In this document: positions 38,220 through 48,823 of the stretch, piece after piece
How the letters are laid out: every line of letters begins with the position of its first letter
Position numbering within the stretch: position 1 is the first letter of the stretch
Source: Caulobacter sp. CCH9-E1
GTDB lineage: Bacteria > Pseudomonadota > Alphaproteobacteria > Caulobacterales > Caulobacteraceae
Assembly: GCF_001556515.1 (NCBI RefSeq)
Contig: NZ_LSJA01000109.1
Span: forward strand, 1 to 64,000
Direction of reading: 5' to 3'
DNA length: 64,000 nucleotides
The notes under the pieces: model-generated
What the model was told of the DNA's origin: nothing
Seen by the model: the letters and a program-made list of their open reading frames with translations, nothing else
Database searches by the model: none
Position numbers and translations under genes: made by a program

Positions 38220-38786
38220 TCAGGCCTGTCGCTCGTCGGCCGGCAGGCGGATATGGACCAGCCGCCAGGTGAACAGCGCCCGGCGCTCGAAGGTGAAGAC
38301 GGTCGCCTTGCCGTGCGCGCCGGGCCGCTTGACCACGATGCGGACGCGGTTCGGGTCCCAATAGGCGATCGTCGGGTGAGGGCCCTTGATGGCCTGCTTG
38401 AGCGCGTCGCCGGAGGAAGGCTCGAGCGGCGGGACGCCTGGGGCGTAGCCGCGCGTCAGGGCGTTGAAGCCCGACACCGTCAGATAGCGATCCACCTTGG
38501 GCTCGGGCGGCGCGACCGGCTCCACGGCCTTCTTGAAGACCCCCATCGGGTCGCGCCAGATCGAAGGGGCTTCCGGCTTGGCCGCCGGCGCGTCGACGAC
38601 GAGCTGGGCCGTGAGGCCGCTTCGGACGGCGGGGAAGTCGACCAGCTCGCTGATCGCCTGCACATCCTCGTATTGCGCGGCCGCCTTCAGCGCCCGGAAT
38701 GCGAACCAGGGCGCGGAGACGAACGCGGCGGCGAACATGAAGATCGCCAGCACGATCAGATCCCAGATCCGCTTCTGCAGGGTCAT
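38220..38786 (-). CDS. DUF2939 membrane-anchored protein
   Basis: A 188-residue protein with one N-terminal transmembrane helix (about 9-27, DLIVLAIFMFAAAFVSAP) and a DUF2939-like domain ([34 protein letters not shown], read in two parts) followed by a soluble C-terminal half with WDPNRVRIVV. The function is unknown. The ATG has a CCGGAGG Shine-Dalgarno. It heads a two-gene unit with the AEC transporter. Confidence 0.8.
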   Translation of the reverse strand: MTLQKRIWDLIVLAIFMFAAAFVSAPWFAFRALKAAAQYEDVQAISELVDFPAVRSGLTAQLVVDAPAAKPEAPSIWRDPMGVFKKAVEPVAPPEPKVDRYLTVSGFNALTRGYAPGVPPLEPSSGDALKQAIKGPHPTIAYWDPNRVRIVVKRPGAHGKATVFTFERRALFTWRLVHIRLPADERQA

Positions 38787-38845
38787 GAGGCCTCCGGAAG
38801 GTCACGAGCGCTTAGACCAGCCTTCGCCGCTGGCCGTCCACAACG

Positions 38846-38873
38846 AAAAACGCCCCCGAGGAGCTCGGGGGCG
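38846..38873 (-). terminator. Intrinsic terminator after icd (minus strand)
   Basis: A perfect 10-bp stem (CGCCCCCGAG at 38851-38860 with 38864-38873) followed on the minus strand by five T residues (AAAAA at 38846-38850). Confidence 0.88.
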
Positions 38874-38900
38874 CTCTTGTCTTATCGTTTGTCTAAGGCC

Positions 38901-40115
38901 TTACGCGGCCATGGCCTTCTTCAGGTTCTCGTCGATCTTGTCGAGGAAGCCTTCGGTGGTCAGCCAGCCTTGCTTGTCACCGACCAGCAGGGCCAGGTCC
39001 TTGGTCATGTAGCCGCTCTCGACGGTCTCGATGCAGACGCGCTCGAGCGTGGCGGCGAAGTCGGCCAGGGCCTTGTTATCGTCCAGCTTGGCGCGGTGGG
39101 CCAGGCCACGCGTCCAGGCGAAGATCGAGGCGATCGAGTTGGTCGAGGTGCTTTCGCCCTTCTGATGCTGGCGGTAGTGACGGGTGACGGTGCCGTGGGC
39201 GGCCTCGGCTTCCACCGTCTTGCCGTCCGGCGTCATCAGCACCGAGGTCATCAGGCCCAGCGAGCCGAAGCCCTGGGCGACGATGTCCGACTGCACGTCG
39301 CCGTCGTAGTTCTTACAGGCCCAGACATAGCCGCCCGACCACTTCAGCGCCGAGGCGACCATGTCGTCGATCAGGCGGTGCTCGTAGTGGATGCCCAGGG
39401 CCTTGAACTGCTCGGCGTAGTGCGCGTCGTAGACTTCCTGGAAGATGTCCTTGAAGCGACCGTCATAGGCTTTCAGGATCGTGTTCTTGGTCGACAGGTA
39501 GACCGGATACTTGCGGTTCAGGCCGTACGCGAACGAGGCGTGAGCGAACTCGCGGATCGACTCGTCGAGATTGTACATCGCCATGGCGACGCCCGAGCCG
39601 GGGGCCTTGTACACTTCGTGCTCGATGGTCTGGCCGTCCTCGCCGACGAACTTGATCGTCAGCGTGCCCTTGCCGGGGAACAGGAAGTCGGTGGCGCGGT
39701 ATTGGTCGCCGAACGCGTGACGGCCGACGATGATCGGCTGGGTCCAGCCCGGCACCAGGCGCGGCACGTTCTGGCAGATGATCGGTTCGCGGAAGATCAC
39801 GCCGCCCAGGATGTTGCGGATCGTGCCATTCGGCGACTTCCACATCTTCTTGAGATTGAATTCCTTCACGCGGGCTTCGTCCGGCGTGATGGTGGCGCAC
39901 TTGACGGCGACGCCATGCTTCTTGGTGGCGTTGGCCGCGTCGATCGTCACCTGGTCGTCGGTGGCGTCGCGATTTTCAACCGAAAGGTCGTAGTAATCCA
40001 GTTCCAGGTCCAGGTACGGGAAGATCAGCTTATCCTTGATGAGCTTCCAGATGATCCGGGTCATTTCGTCCCCGTCCATGTCGACGACGGGGTTGGCGAC
40101 TTTGATCTTGGCCAT
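38901..40115 (-). CDS. icd: NADP-dependent isocitrate dehydrogenase
   Basis: TCA-cycle enzyme that oxidises isocitrate to 2-oxoglutarate with NADPH formation, 404 residues. It is the homodimeric eukaryote-like type usual in alphaproteobacteria. [20 protein letters not shown] opens the protein, [12 protein letters not shown] contains the phosphate-binding Ser-Asn, and [13 protein letters not shown] marks the cofactor site. It ends in its own terminator. Divergent from a hybrid histidine kinase across 233 bases with no other gene. Confidence 0.97.
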   Translation of the reverse strand: MAKIKVANPVVDMDGDEMTRIIWKLIKDKLIFPYLDLELDYYDLSVENRDATDDQVTIDAANATKKHGVAVKCATITPDEARVKEFNLKKMWKSPNGTIRNILGGVIFREPIICQNVPRLVPGWTQPIIVGRHAFGDQYRATDFLFPGKGTLTIKFVGEDGQTIEHEVYKAPGSGVAMAMYNLDESIREFAHASFAYGLNRKYPVYLSTKNTILKAYDGRFKDIFQEVYDAHYAEQFKALGIHYEHRLIDDMVASALKWSGGYVWACKNYDGDVQSDIVAQGFGSLGLMTSVLMTPDGKTVEAEAAHGTVTRHYRQHQKGESTSTNSIASIFAWTRGLAHRAKLDDNKALADFAATLERVCIETVESGYMTKDLALLVGDKQGWLTTEGFLDKIDENLKKAMAA

Positions 40116-40348
40116 AGCGGGGCAGTTCCTCTGGCGGTGGCGCGCCCGGAGCGGCCTGGCGCACAGGGCCAGGACGCGGCGCGGACCGGGTGGCTATAGA
40201 CTGTTGCGTGGCGAGGGAAAAGCGGATCGGTTTAAGAGCAGGCTCAAGTTCGATCCTGGAGTTCGTTGTTTTGGAGTTTCCGTCGGCGGGGGCGCGGGAC
40301 GGAAATCGAGTGCGAGAGCGTTTTAGGGCGAGCGGTTAAAATTCCATA

Positions 40349-42877
40349 GTGAAGCCGGTCCGCAGAAGCGACCGGCGCGGGGGCGCGGTGAACGGCAATC
40401 CAGCCACGAATGCTCAGGTCACGCGGCCCCTGGCGCGTCGTCTGCTGACCATGGTCGCCATGCTGTCGATCGCGGTGACGGGAGTCGCGACCGCAGCAGC
40501 CTTCTTCTTTGTGCGCGAAAGCGCCGCCGACACCCAGACCCGCCATCTGGCCGCCTATGTCGGCGAACGGGTCAAGACCGAGGATCGGCTGTTCTCCGAC
40601 CTGGTGAAGGTTCACGACGCCGCGGCTAAGGCGCTGACGCGCCGCCTGGAGAAAGACGACCCTGCGCAAGACCTGGCCAGGTTCAACGCGCTGTTCCCTG
40701 ACCATGGCGACGGCACCCGACGCTCGGCGCCCGGCCTGTTCGACGGGGCGCGGATCGGCGAGCGGTACATCTATGGCATAGGGGCGTACCTGCCCAACGC
40801 CGCCGCCCTGACGGCGGCCGATAAGGCGCTGTTCGTCTCCGCCCTCGACGTGGTGGCCGCGACGGGGGAGGCGCAGCTGCGCCACTACGACAACTTCTAC
40901 TTCTTCACGCCGGACTCGCGTCTTGTGATGTTCGGGCCGCATCGGGCCGACAAGCTGCGGTTCTACCGGCGGGACGCGCCGCCGGACCTCAGCGTCGCCG
41001 GCGAGGAAATGACCCTCCTGACCCTGCCGGAGAACAATCCCGAACGGACGATGAAGTGCACCAAGCTGCGGCGGCTGATCTCCGACCCGACGGGGCGCCG
41101 GCTGACGGTCGCCTGCCTGACGCCCTTCTATCTGAAAAACCGGTTCGTCGGCGCCTTCGGGGCGAGCATCTCGCTGGACTCATACCTGCTGCGGGCGGTC
41201 GGCGACGCTCTGCCGGGCGGTCGCAACATGATCGTCGCCGATAATGGCCAGCTGATCACCGCCCAGGAGCTTTCCCGCAAGGGCGCGGTCGACGCGTTCT
41301 CCCTGCGCCGCTTCGAGGCGGACAGCGATCTCAAGCGCCTGGTCCAGACGATCCGGGCGCAGAACCGCAATGTGGGCGCGGTGCTGTCGCCGCGAGGCGA
41401 CCGGCTGGTGGCTTATGGCCGCATGGTCGAGCCAGGCTGGTGGTTCCTGATGACCTTCCCGTCGGGGGATCTCGTCTGGTCGTCGCTGAAGACCGCCTCC
41501 TGGGTGCTGTTGTTCGGCTTCCTGGGCGTGCTGGCGCAGATCCTGCTGCTTTATCGCCTGACCGACCAGATGGTGGTCGCGCCGTTGCATGACCTAGCCA
41601 AGGCCCAGCGGCTGGGCGAGCCGGAGGCGGCTGCGCCGATCGAGGCGCGCGAGGACGAGATCGGCGCTCTGGCCCGCTCGCTGCGCGGGCAGCGGGAGCG
41701 CAACGAGGAGCTTCTGAGGTCGCTCGAGGAGCGGGTCGCCGAGCGCACGGCCGAGCTGGAGCGCGCCAACCAGGCCAAGTCGGTCTTCCTGGCCAATATG
41801 AGCCATGAGCTGCGCACGCCGCTGAACGGCGTCATCGCCATCGGCGACCGCCTGGCCGAGGAGCAGGATTCAAGCGTTCGCCGGGAGTTGGCGGCGCTGG
41901 TCTCGTCTTCCGGGCGGTTGCTGGAGCAGGTGCTCAGCGACATCCTGGATGTCTCGAAGATCGAGGCCGGCGAGTTCCAGCTGACGCCCGAGCCGTTCGA
42001 CCTGACGCGCCTGGTCCGGGGCATGGCCGAGCTGCACGCCGCCGCCGCCCAGGCCAAGGCCCTGACCTTCCGTTGGTCCGTCGCGCCCGACACGGCCGGA
42101 ACCTACGAGGGCGATGCGGGGCGCATCAGCCAGATCCTCTCGAACCTGCTGGCCAACGCCGTCAAATTCACCGACGCGGGCGAGGTGGCGCTGGACGTCG
42201 ATCAAGTGGAGGGCGGCGTGCGTTTCGTTGTCCGAGACACCGGTGTCGGCTTCGACGCGGCGGTGCGCGCGCGTCTGTTCAAGCGCTTCGTCCAGGCCGA
42301 CCAGTCGATCACCCGCCAGTACGGCGGCACGGGCCTTGGCCTGTCGATCTGCGCCGCTCTGACCGAGAAGATGGGCGGACGGATCAGCGCCGACGGCGAG
42401 CCGGGGGCGGGGGCGCGCTTCGAGGTCGTCCTGCCGCTGACGCGCTGCGAGGCGCTTCCGACGGAGACCGAGGAGGAGGCCGGCGAAACGGTCTCGCTGG
42501 AAGGGCTGCGCGTGTTGGTCGCGGAGGACCACCCGACCAATCGCAAGGTCGTCGAGATCGTGCTGCAGCCCTTCGGCGTAGACCTGACCCTGGTCTCCGA
42601 CGGCGAGGCGGCGCTCGCCGCGCTGGACGAGAAGGCGTTCGACGCGGTGCTGATGGACATGCAGATGCCGGTGATGGACGGCCTGTCGGCCACCCGCGCC
42701 ATCCGCGCCCGCGAAGCCGCCGTCGGCGCGCGGCCGATGCTGGTCATCATGCTGACCGCCAACGCCATGGAGGAGCATATCGCCGCCGCCCAGGCCGCCG
42801 GCGCCGACCTGCATCTGGCCAAGCCCCTCCATCCGGTGCAGCTGGTCGAGGCGCTGGCGCTCGCGCGGAGAGGCTAG
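40349..42877 (+). CDS. Membrane hybrid sensor histidine kinase with one receiver domain
   Basis: An 842-residue kinase. One transmembrane helix lies near 32-53. A large periplasmic sensor region (about 55-365, with Cys residues in MKCTKLRR and LTVACLTPF) follows, then a second helix (about 380-400), a HAMP-like linker and a coiled coil. The DHp box contains His486 in NMSHELRTPL. The ATPase domain has NLLANAVKF, DTGVGF and GGTGLGLSI. A C-terminal receiver has the phospho-acceptor Asp770 (LMDMQMPVMDG) and a conserved Lys. The GTG at 40349 is the longest plausible start, and a GTG at 40388 is an alternative. The stop shares CTAG with the convergent gene. Confidence 0.9.
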   Translation: MKPVRRSDRRGGAVNGNPATNAQVTRPLARRLLTMVAMLSIAVTGVATAAAFFFVRESAADTQTRHLAAYVGERVKTEDRLFSDLVKVHDAAAKALTRRLEKDDPAQDLARFNALFPDHGDGTRRSAPGLFDGARIGERYIYGIGAYLPNAAALTAADKALFVSALDVVAATGEAQLRHYDNFYFFTPDSRLVMFGPHRADKLRFYRRDAPPDLSVAGEEMTLLTLPENNPERTMKCTKLRRLISDPTGRRLTVACLTPFYLKNRFVGAFGASISLDSYLLRAVGDALPGGRNMIVADNGQLITAQELSRKGAVDAFSLRRFEADSDLKRLVQTIRAQNRNVGAVLSPRGDRLVAYGRMVEPGWWFLMTFPSGDLVWSSLKTASWVLLFGFLGVLAQILLLYRLTDQMVVAPLHDLAKAQRLGEPEAAAPIEAREDEIGALARSLRGQRERNEELLRSLEERVAERTAELERANQAKSVFLANMSHELRTPLNGVIAIGDRLAEEQDSSVRRELAALVSSSGRLLEQVLSDILDVSKIEAGEFQLTPEPFDLTRLVRGMAELHAAAAQAKALTFRWSVAPDTAGTYEGDAGRISQILSNLLANAVKFTDAGEVALDVDQVEGGVRFVVRDTGVGFDAAVRARLFKRFVQADQSITRQYGGTGLGLSICAALTEKMGGRISADGEPGAGARFEVVLPLTRCEALPTETEEEAGETVSLEGLRVLVAEDHPTNRKVVEIVLQPFGVDLTLVSDGEAALAALDEKAFDAVLMDMQMPVMDGLSATRAIRAREAAVGARPMLVIMLTANAMEEHIAAAQAAGADLHLAKPLHPVQLVEALALARRG

Positions 42878-43869
42878 AAGGACTTCAGCACTGTCCGGCC
42901 CGCCTCGGCGACGAGCGCCTCGCGCGTCGCGGCGTCAGCGGTCGAGCCGGACAGGAAGACCGCGAGCGCGACGCGGCGGCCATCCTTCAGCTCGATCAGG
43001 GCGACGGCGTGGCTCTCCGGCGTAAGGCCAAGATCCCGCCGCGCCGAGCCGGCGGCCTGCCAGATCTTGGCGTCTTTCGGCAGGGCGGCGGCCAGGTAGC
43101 CGGGATCATTTCCCAGCAGCGGGCGGGGATCGGCGCTCGCGAAGACCTCGCGTGTGTTGAACGCTTCCAGCAGGCGAACCATGCCGACCGGCGTCGTCGT
43201 ATCGCGCGGATCGGCGACGCGTCGGCGGGCGGCCGCGACGCGCGCTTCGGCCGGAACGCTCGCCAGCGCCTGGCGCCAGGCCGCCCGCCCCCTCCAATCG
43301 GCGCGGAACGAGGCCAGTCCAACGGCCTGAGTCTCGGCTTGCCGGCGATAGAGATCGACCGAAATCCCGCCCAGCTGCTTGACGCCCAGCCAGCCGTTCA
43401 CCGCCCCGGGGCCGCCAATCCGCTTCGCCAGCAGGTCCAGCGCGGTGTTGTCGCCAGCGCGGGCCAAGGCTTCCAGTTCCGTCACGGCATAGGCCGCGCG
43501 GCCGGGCCAAGCGTCGGCGATCGCGCTCGGCGGCGGCGACAGGTCGACGTCGCGCACCTGGATCGTTTCGTTCGGGTCCAGGCGGCCGGCTTCGCGCTCG
43601 GCCATCACGGCGGCCAGGATCGGAACGCGCGCCGCCGCGCCCAGCGCGAAAGCTTGATCGCCGTTGAAGGCCCAGATCTGGCGCGTGCCCAGATCCTCCG
43701 CGGCCACGCCGAGAAGGGCGGGCGCGGCCCGCGCCGCGACAGGCTCCATGGCCTTCTGAAGGCCCTTTGGATCCATGGCCGGCTTTTCCTGGCCCAGCAT
43801 CGGTTTCTCGCGACAGGCGGCGACGATGGGCAGGGCGGCGAGGGCGGTCAGGAAGGCGCGGCGCGACAT
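42874..43869 (-). CDS. Catalytically degenerate class A beta-lactamase-fold lipoprotein
   Basis: A 331-residue protein with a Tat-like signal (SRRAFLTAL) and a lipobox-like VAAC (Cys19). The fold matches class A beta-lactamases and related serine hydrolases, but the active-site motifs are lost. The SxxK box reads Ala78-Ala-Ala-Arg81 before VPIL, SDN reads Gly139-Asp-Asn141, and the KTG position reads QAAGS. It should not acylate beta-lactams and may be a binding or structural protein. It converges with the hybrid kinase gene, sharing CTAG, and is divergent from trmJ. Confidence 0.8.
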   Translation of the reverse strand: MSRRAFLTALAALPIVAACREKPMLGQEKPAMDPKGLQKAMEPVAARAAPALLGVAAEDLGTRQIWAFNGDQAFALGAAARVPILAAVMAEREAGRLDPNETIQVRDVDLSPPPSAIADAWPGRAAYAVTELEALARAGDNTALDLLAKRIGGPGAVNGWLGVKQLGGISVDLYRRQAETQAVGLASFRADWRGRAAWRQALASVPAEARVAAARRRVADPRDTTTPVGMVRLLEAFNTREVFASADPRPLLGNDPGYLAAALPKDAKIWQAAGSARRDLGLTPESHAVALIELKDGRRVALAVFLSGSTADAATREALVAEAGRTVLKSF

Positions 43870-43946
43870 CCGCGCTAAACGCGGCCGTGGCGGTTCGGCT
43901 GCAAGACCCCTTGCATCCGGCGCGCGGTCGGCGGCAAAGGGTGCGG

Positions 43947-44753
43947 ATGACCGACGAAAATCCGTCCGCCGCGGCGCGCCCCGCGCCGCCCTGCGTGATC
44001 CTCAACGAACCCCAGCTGGCCGAGAACATTGGCTCGGTCGCGCGGGTCATGGCCAATTTCGGCCTTTACGACCTGCGCTTGGTGCGGCCGCGCGACGGAT
44101 GGCCGCAGGAGCGCGCCTGGGCCAGCGCCTCCGGCGCCAGCTGGCCGCTGGACGACGCCAAGGTGTTCGACACGCTGGAGGCGGCGATCGCCGACCTGAA
44201 GCTGGTCTACGCCACCACGGCCCGCCCGCGCGAGACGCGCCTTCCGGTCTATACGCCGCGCGAAAGCGCCGCTCATCTGGCCGAGGAAGTCGCCCATGGC
44301 CGCCAGGTCGGCCTGCTGTTCGGCGGCGAGCGCGCCGGGCTGGAGACCCACGACATCGCCCTTTGCCAGGCCATCGTCTCGATCCCGATCGACGAGCGTT
44401 TCCGGTCGCTGAACCTGGCCCAGGCCGTGTCGATCAACGCCTATGAATGGAAGATGACCCAGGACGACCGGCCCTGGAAGAAGTTCGAGCTGAACGTCGA
44501 GGAGCCCGCCGACCAGGCCGCCATGCTGGGCCTCTATGAGCATCTCGAGGACGAGCTGGAGAAGGCCGGCTTCTACCATCCGCCGGAGAAGAAGCCGTCG
44601 ATGGTCCGCAACCTGCGCGTCCCTCTGGCCCGCGCCCGCCTGACCGACCAGGAGGTCCGCACCTTCCGGGGCGTGATCACGGCGCTCAGCAAGGGACGGG
44701 GCCGCGTGTTGGCGAAACTGGCGGAGAAGGCGGCCAAGAAGCCGGCTCCTTAG
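43947..44753 (+). CDS. trmJ: tRNA (cytidine/uridine-2'-O-)-methyltransferase TrmJ
   Basis: SPOUT-fold methyltransferase for the ribose of nucleotide 32 in tRNA, 268 residues. Motif 1 is visible as LNEPQLAENIGSVARVMANF, motif 2 as LLFGGERAGL, and motif 3 as IPIDERFRSLNLAQAVSIN, which form the knotted SAM site. The C-terminal extension (about 165-268) is typical of TrmJ. ATG 43947 fits the family N-terminus, and its Shine-Dalgarno is weak. Confidence 0.92.
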   Translation: MTDENPSAAARPAPPCVILNEPQLAENIGSVARVMANFGLYDLRLVRPRDGWPQERAWASASGASWPLDDAKVFDTLEAAIADLKLVYATTARPRETRLPVYTPRESAAHLAEEVAHGRQVGLLFGGERAGLETHDIALCQAIVSIPIDERFRSLNLAQAVSINAYEWKMTQDDRPWKKFELNVEEPADQAAMLGLYEHLEDELEKAGFYHPPEKKPSMVRNLRVPLARARLTDQEVRTFRGVITALSKGRGRVLAKLAEKAAKKPAP

Positions 44754-44779
44754 CGAGTGCGCCCTTAAGGACAGGATGG

Positions 44780-44811
44780 GGCGGCGGATTTGACCTGGAT
44801 CATCCGCCGCC
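44780..44811 (+). other. Hairpin after trmJ
   Basis: GGCGGCGGAT (44780-44789) pairs perfectly with 44802-44811 around a 12-base loop. No T tract follows, so it is a weak terminator at best. Confidence 0.45.
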
Positions 44812-44860
44812 GGATCGACGAGGCGCAAGTTGGCGTCACTGGTTAGCTAGGAGCCTGTTC

Positions 44861-45277
44861 ATGAACCCAGACGCCATCACCCTCGTTGTCGTGGCCGACG
44901 GTCGTCGCGCCCGCCTTCTGGAACAGCCGCGTATCGACGGTCCGCTGCATGACCGCCCCGAATGGCTGGCCGATGTGAAGGAGCATCACGACCACGCCGC
45001 CCCCAGCCACATCACCCACTCGGGCGATGCTCGGGACCGCGCCGAAAAGGCGTTCCTGACCGATCTGGCCAAGCGGCTGGAAGGCCTCTCCGCCAAGCAC
45101 CACTTCGATCAGATCATCCTGGTCGCGCCGCCGCGCGCGCTGGGCCATCTGCGCGAGGCGCTGTCGCCAAGCCTGGCCAAGAAGGTCGTTGGTTCGGATC
45201 CGCACGAGCGGGTCGACGCCACCATCATCACGCTGGAAGCCGCGGTGCACGCCGCGCGCTACGCCAACGCCGCCTGA
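44861..45277 (+). CDS. Host-attachment/baeRF-like protein
   Basis: A 138-residue protein of the 'required for attachment to host cells' family, related to bacterial release-factor-like (baeRF) domains. It opens with ITLVVVADGRRARLL, has AEKAFLTDLAKRLE, and contains the core FDQIILVAPPRALGHLREAL. The central segment is His-rich (KEHHDHAAPSHITHSG). Its biochemical role is unsettled. The ATG has AGGAG upstream. Confidence 0.85.
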   Translation: MNPDAITLVVVADGRRARLLEQPRIDGPLHDRPEWLADVKEHHDHAAPSHITHSGDARDRAEKAFLTDLAKRLEGLSAKHHFDQIILVAPPRALGHLREALSPSLAKKVVGSDPHERVDATIITLEAAVHAARYANAA

Positions 45278-45382
45278 TACGCGCCCGGCGGCTCCCCGGG
45301 AGCGGTAGACGGGAGGCGAGCGGCCTTGCGCCGCTCGCCTTTCCCGCGTTCACTCTCCCGAACAAGTGTTTGGAGGGGCGCC

Positions 45383-46678
45383 ATGAACCGTCGGAAGCTG
45401 TTGGCCATGGCCGGCGCGCTGAGTTTAGCGCCGGGCGTTCAAGCCCGCGCCGCCGCACCGGACGCGATAGGGACGGACGCGACGGCGGCGCGCGACGCCT
45501 ATCTCTACGCCCTGCCGCTGATCGAGATGGCGACCACGCGCGCGCGGTTGCTCAAGACGCCCGGCGCGGCGATCAACAAGTTGGACCACACACGCACCCT
45601 GGCGGACCATACGTCGCGTCGCGTGACGACGCCCAACAACGACACCCTCTATTCCTACGCCTTCCTGGACCTGACGAAGGGCCCGGCGACCCTGACCATC
45701 CCGCCCATGGGCCAGCGCTACTACTCGGCCGCGGTGATGGACATGTTCACCAACAACAACGTGGTGCTGGGGACGCGCACGATCGGCGGGGAGGGCGGAA
45801 CCTTCACCCTGGTTGGACCGGGGCAGGCTTCGACGGGGCCCAATCCCGTCCGGATCGCCACGCCGCACGCCTGGCTGCTGCTGCGCGTGGTCACGGATGG
45901 CGGCGAGGACCTGGCCGCCGCGCACAAGGCGCAGGATGGCTTCCTGCTGAAGGGGCCGTCGACCGCGCCCGCGCCTAACTACGCCACGCGCGACGCCGCG
46001 CCTGACGCCTATTTCGCGGCCGCCCGCGCCTTGTTGGGCAGCGATCCCGCCCCACCGACCGATCTCCGCATCCTGCGCCGCACCGCCGCCTTCCTCGGCG
46101 CGGGATCCTTCGACGCCGCCACGGCCGCAGAGGGCGTCGATGAGGCCAAGCTGATCACGATGTTCGCCAAGGAGCGGCAGACCTTCACCGCCGGCTGGGC
46201 CTATCCGCGCCCCAACCTGGGCGACTACGGCCAGGACTATCTCTATCGCGCCATCGTCGCCCTGCAGGGCCTGGGCGCGCTGCCGGTGGCCGAGGCGATG
46301 TACATGAAGGCGGCCGGAGACGACGGCGCGGGTCTGTTCACGGGCGATGGCCTGTATCGTCTGAGCCTGCCGGCGCATCTGCCCCTGGACGGCTTCTGGT
46401 CGCTGTCGATGTACGAGGCCACGGCCGACGGCCAGTTCTTCTTCGCCGGCAATCCGCTGAACCGTTACACGATCGGCGACCGTACGGCTGGCCTGAAGCG
46501 CAATGCGGATGGCGGCCTGGACATCTGGATCGGCCGAACCGACCCTGGCGGCGAGCGCTCGGCCAACTGGCTGCCCGCGCCGAAAACCGGGCCGTTCGCC
46601 ATGTACCTTCGCGTCTATCTGCCTCGCGCCGAGCTGCTGGACGGCCGCTATCGCCTGCCGCCCGTCGTGAAGGCCTGA
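45383..46678 (+). CDS. Exported DUF1254/DUF1214 domain protein
   Basis: A 431-residue secreted protein. The N-terminal signal (MNRRKLLAMAGALSLAPGVQA) is followed by a DUF1254 domain (AYLYALPLIEMATTRARLL; TPNNDTLYSYAFLDLTKGPA) and a C-terminal DUF1214 domain (LPLDGFWSLSMYEATADGQF; NRYTIGDRTAGLKRNADGGL). The function is unknown. Family members are common in environmental bacteria and often occur beside transport or stress genes. GGAGGGG precedes the ATG, making 45383 the start. Confidence 0.88.
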   Translation: MNRRKLLAMAGALSLAPGVQARAAAPDAIGTDATAARDAYLYALPLIEMATTRARLLKTPGAAINKLDHTRTLADHTSRRVTTPNNDTLYSYAFLDLTKGPATLTIPPMGQRYYSAAVMDMFTNNNVVLGTRTIGGEGGTFTLVGPGQASTGPNPVRIATPHAWLLLRVVTDGGEDLAAAHKAQDGFLLKGPSTAPAPNYATRDAAPDAYFAAARALLGSDPAPPTDLRILRRTAAFLGAGSFDAATAAEGVDEAKLITMFAKERQTFTAGWAYPRPNLGDYGQDYLYRAIVALQGLGALPVAEAMYMKAAGDDGAGLFTGDGLYRLSLPAHLPLDGFWSLSMYEATADGQFFFAGNPLNRYTIGDRTAGLKRNADGGLDIWIGRTDPGGERSANWLPAPKTGPFAMYLRVYLPRAELLDGRYRLPPVVKA

Positions 46679-46745
46679 TCGGGGCTCGACCCGGACGGCC
46701 CGCGGCGGCAAAGTCGCGCCGACTCGTTCCTGAGGAGATCCATTG

Positions 46746-47855
<1,110 letters not shown>

Positions 47856-47865
47856 ACCCTCAGTT

Positions 47866-47977
47866 CCTTTCCCCCTTGCGGGGAAAGGTGGCCGCGAAGC
47901 GGTCGGATTGGGGGTGTCGGCTCGGCGATGGCGGCGCTGACACCCCCACCCCAGCCCCTCCCCGCAAGGGGGAGGGG
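47866..47977. repeat. Composite intergenic repeat, second full copy
   Basis: CCTTTCCCC (47866-47874) pairs with 47880-47888 and CCCCTCCCC (47955-47963) with 47969-47977. Between them GGGGGTGTC (47910-47918) pairs with GACACCCCC (47939-47947). A small CCGC-GAA-GCGG hairpin lies inside. The architecture matches 1712-1846. The element lies between frmA and fghA, and purine-rich sequence continuing from its right arm supplies the AGGAG ahead of fghA. Confidence 0.8.
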
Positions 47978-47989
47978 AGGAGATTGGTG

Positions 47990-48823
47990 ATGACCGTAGA
48001 AGTCTTGAGCACCCACCGCGTGCACGGCGGAACCCTCCGCTACTGCAAGCATGACAGCACCAGCACCGGCACGCCGATGAAGTTCACGGTGTGGACGCCG
48101 GATGGGCAGGGGCCGTTTCCCTATCTCGTCTGGCTGTCGGGGCTGACCTGCACCGAGGACAATTTCACGGTGAAGTCGGGCGTCTACGAACACGCCGCGA
48201 AACACGGGATCGCGATCGTCGCTCCCGACACCTCGCCGCGCGGGGAAGGCGTGGCCGATGACCCGGCCTATGACCTGGGGCAGGGCGCGGGCTTCTATGT
48301 CGACGCCACCCAGGCCCCGTGGGCGCCGCACTTCATGATGCATTCCTACGTCACCGGCGACCTCTTGGCGGCGGTCGAGGGCGCGTTCCCGCTGAATGGC
48401 GCGCGCAAGGGGATCTTCGGCCACTCGATGGGCGGCCACGGCGCCCTGACCATCGCGCTGAAGCATCCCGAGCTCTTCAAGTCGGTCAGCGCTTTCGCGC
48501 CGATCGTCTCGCCGCTGAACTGTCCGTGGGGCGACAAGGCGCTGACGGCCTATCTTGGTCCCGACCGCGCCGCCTGGCGTCCCCACGACGCCTGCGCCCT
48601 GATCGAAGACGGGAGGGGCTCTGAGTTCGACGAGATCCTGATCGACCAGGGCCTGGCCGATAATTTCCTGGAAAACCAGCTGAAGCCCGAGCTGCTCGAA
48701 GCCGCCGCCGCCAAGACTGGCCGCAAGGTCACGGTTCGTCGCCAGGAAGGTTACGACCACAGCTACTTTTTCATCACGACGTTCATCGGAGACCACTTGG
48801 CCTTTCATGCCGCTCGGCTCTAG
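47990..48823 (+). CDS. fghA: S-formylglutathione hydrolase
   Basis: Alpha/beta-hydrolase that releases formate and glutathione from S-formylglutathione, the second step of formaldehyde detoxification. The 277 residues show LVWLSGLTCTEDNF, the nucleophile Ser146 in GHSMGGHGAL, an acid in LIDQG, and the catalytic His in GYDHSYFF. ATG 47990 has AGGAG upstream at a usable distance. Upstream in-frame sequence comes from the repeat and is not part of the protein. Its stop shares CTAG with the convergent transporter gene. Confidence 0.95.
   Translation: MTVEVLSTHRVHGGTLRYCKHDSTSTGTPMKFTVWTPDGQGPFPYLVWLSGLTCTEDNFTVKSGVYEHAAKHGIAIVAPDTSPRGEGVADDPAYDLGQGAGFYVDATQAPWAPHFMMHSYVTGDLLAAVEGAFPLNGARKGIFGHSMGGHGALTIALKHPELFKSVSAFAPIVSPLNCPWGDKALTAYLGPDRAAWRPHDACALIEDGRGSEFDEILIDQGLADNFLENQLKPELLEAAAAKTGRKVTVRRQEGYDHSYFFITTFIGDHLAFHAARL

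Noticed and set aside
42874..43869. Functional beta-lactamase resistance gene
   Set aside because: The catalytic Ser and Lys and the KTG motif are absent, so resistance activity is not expected.
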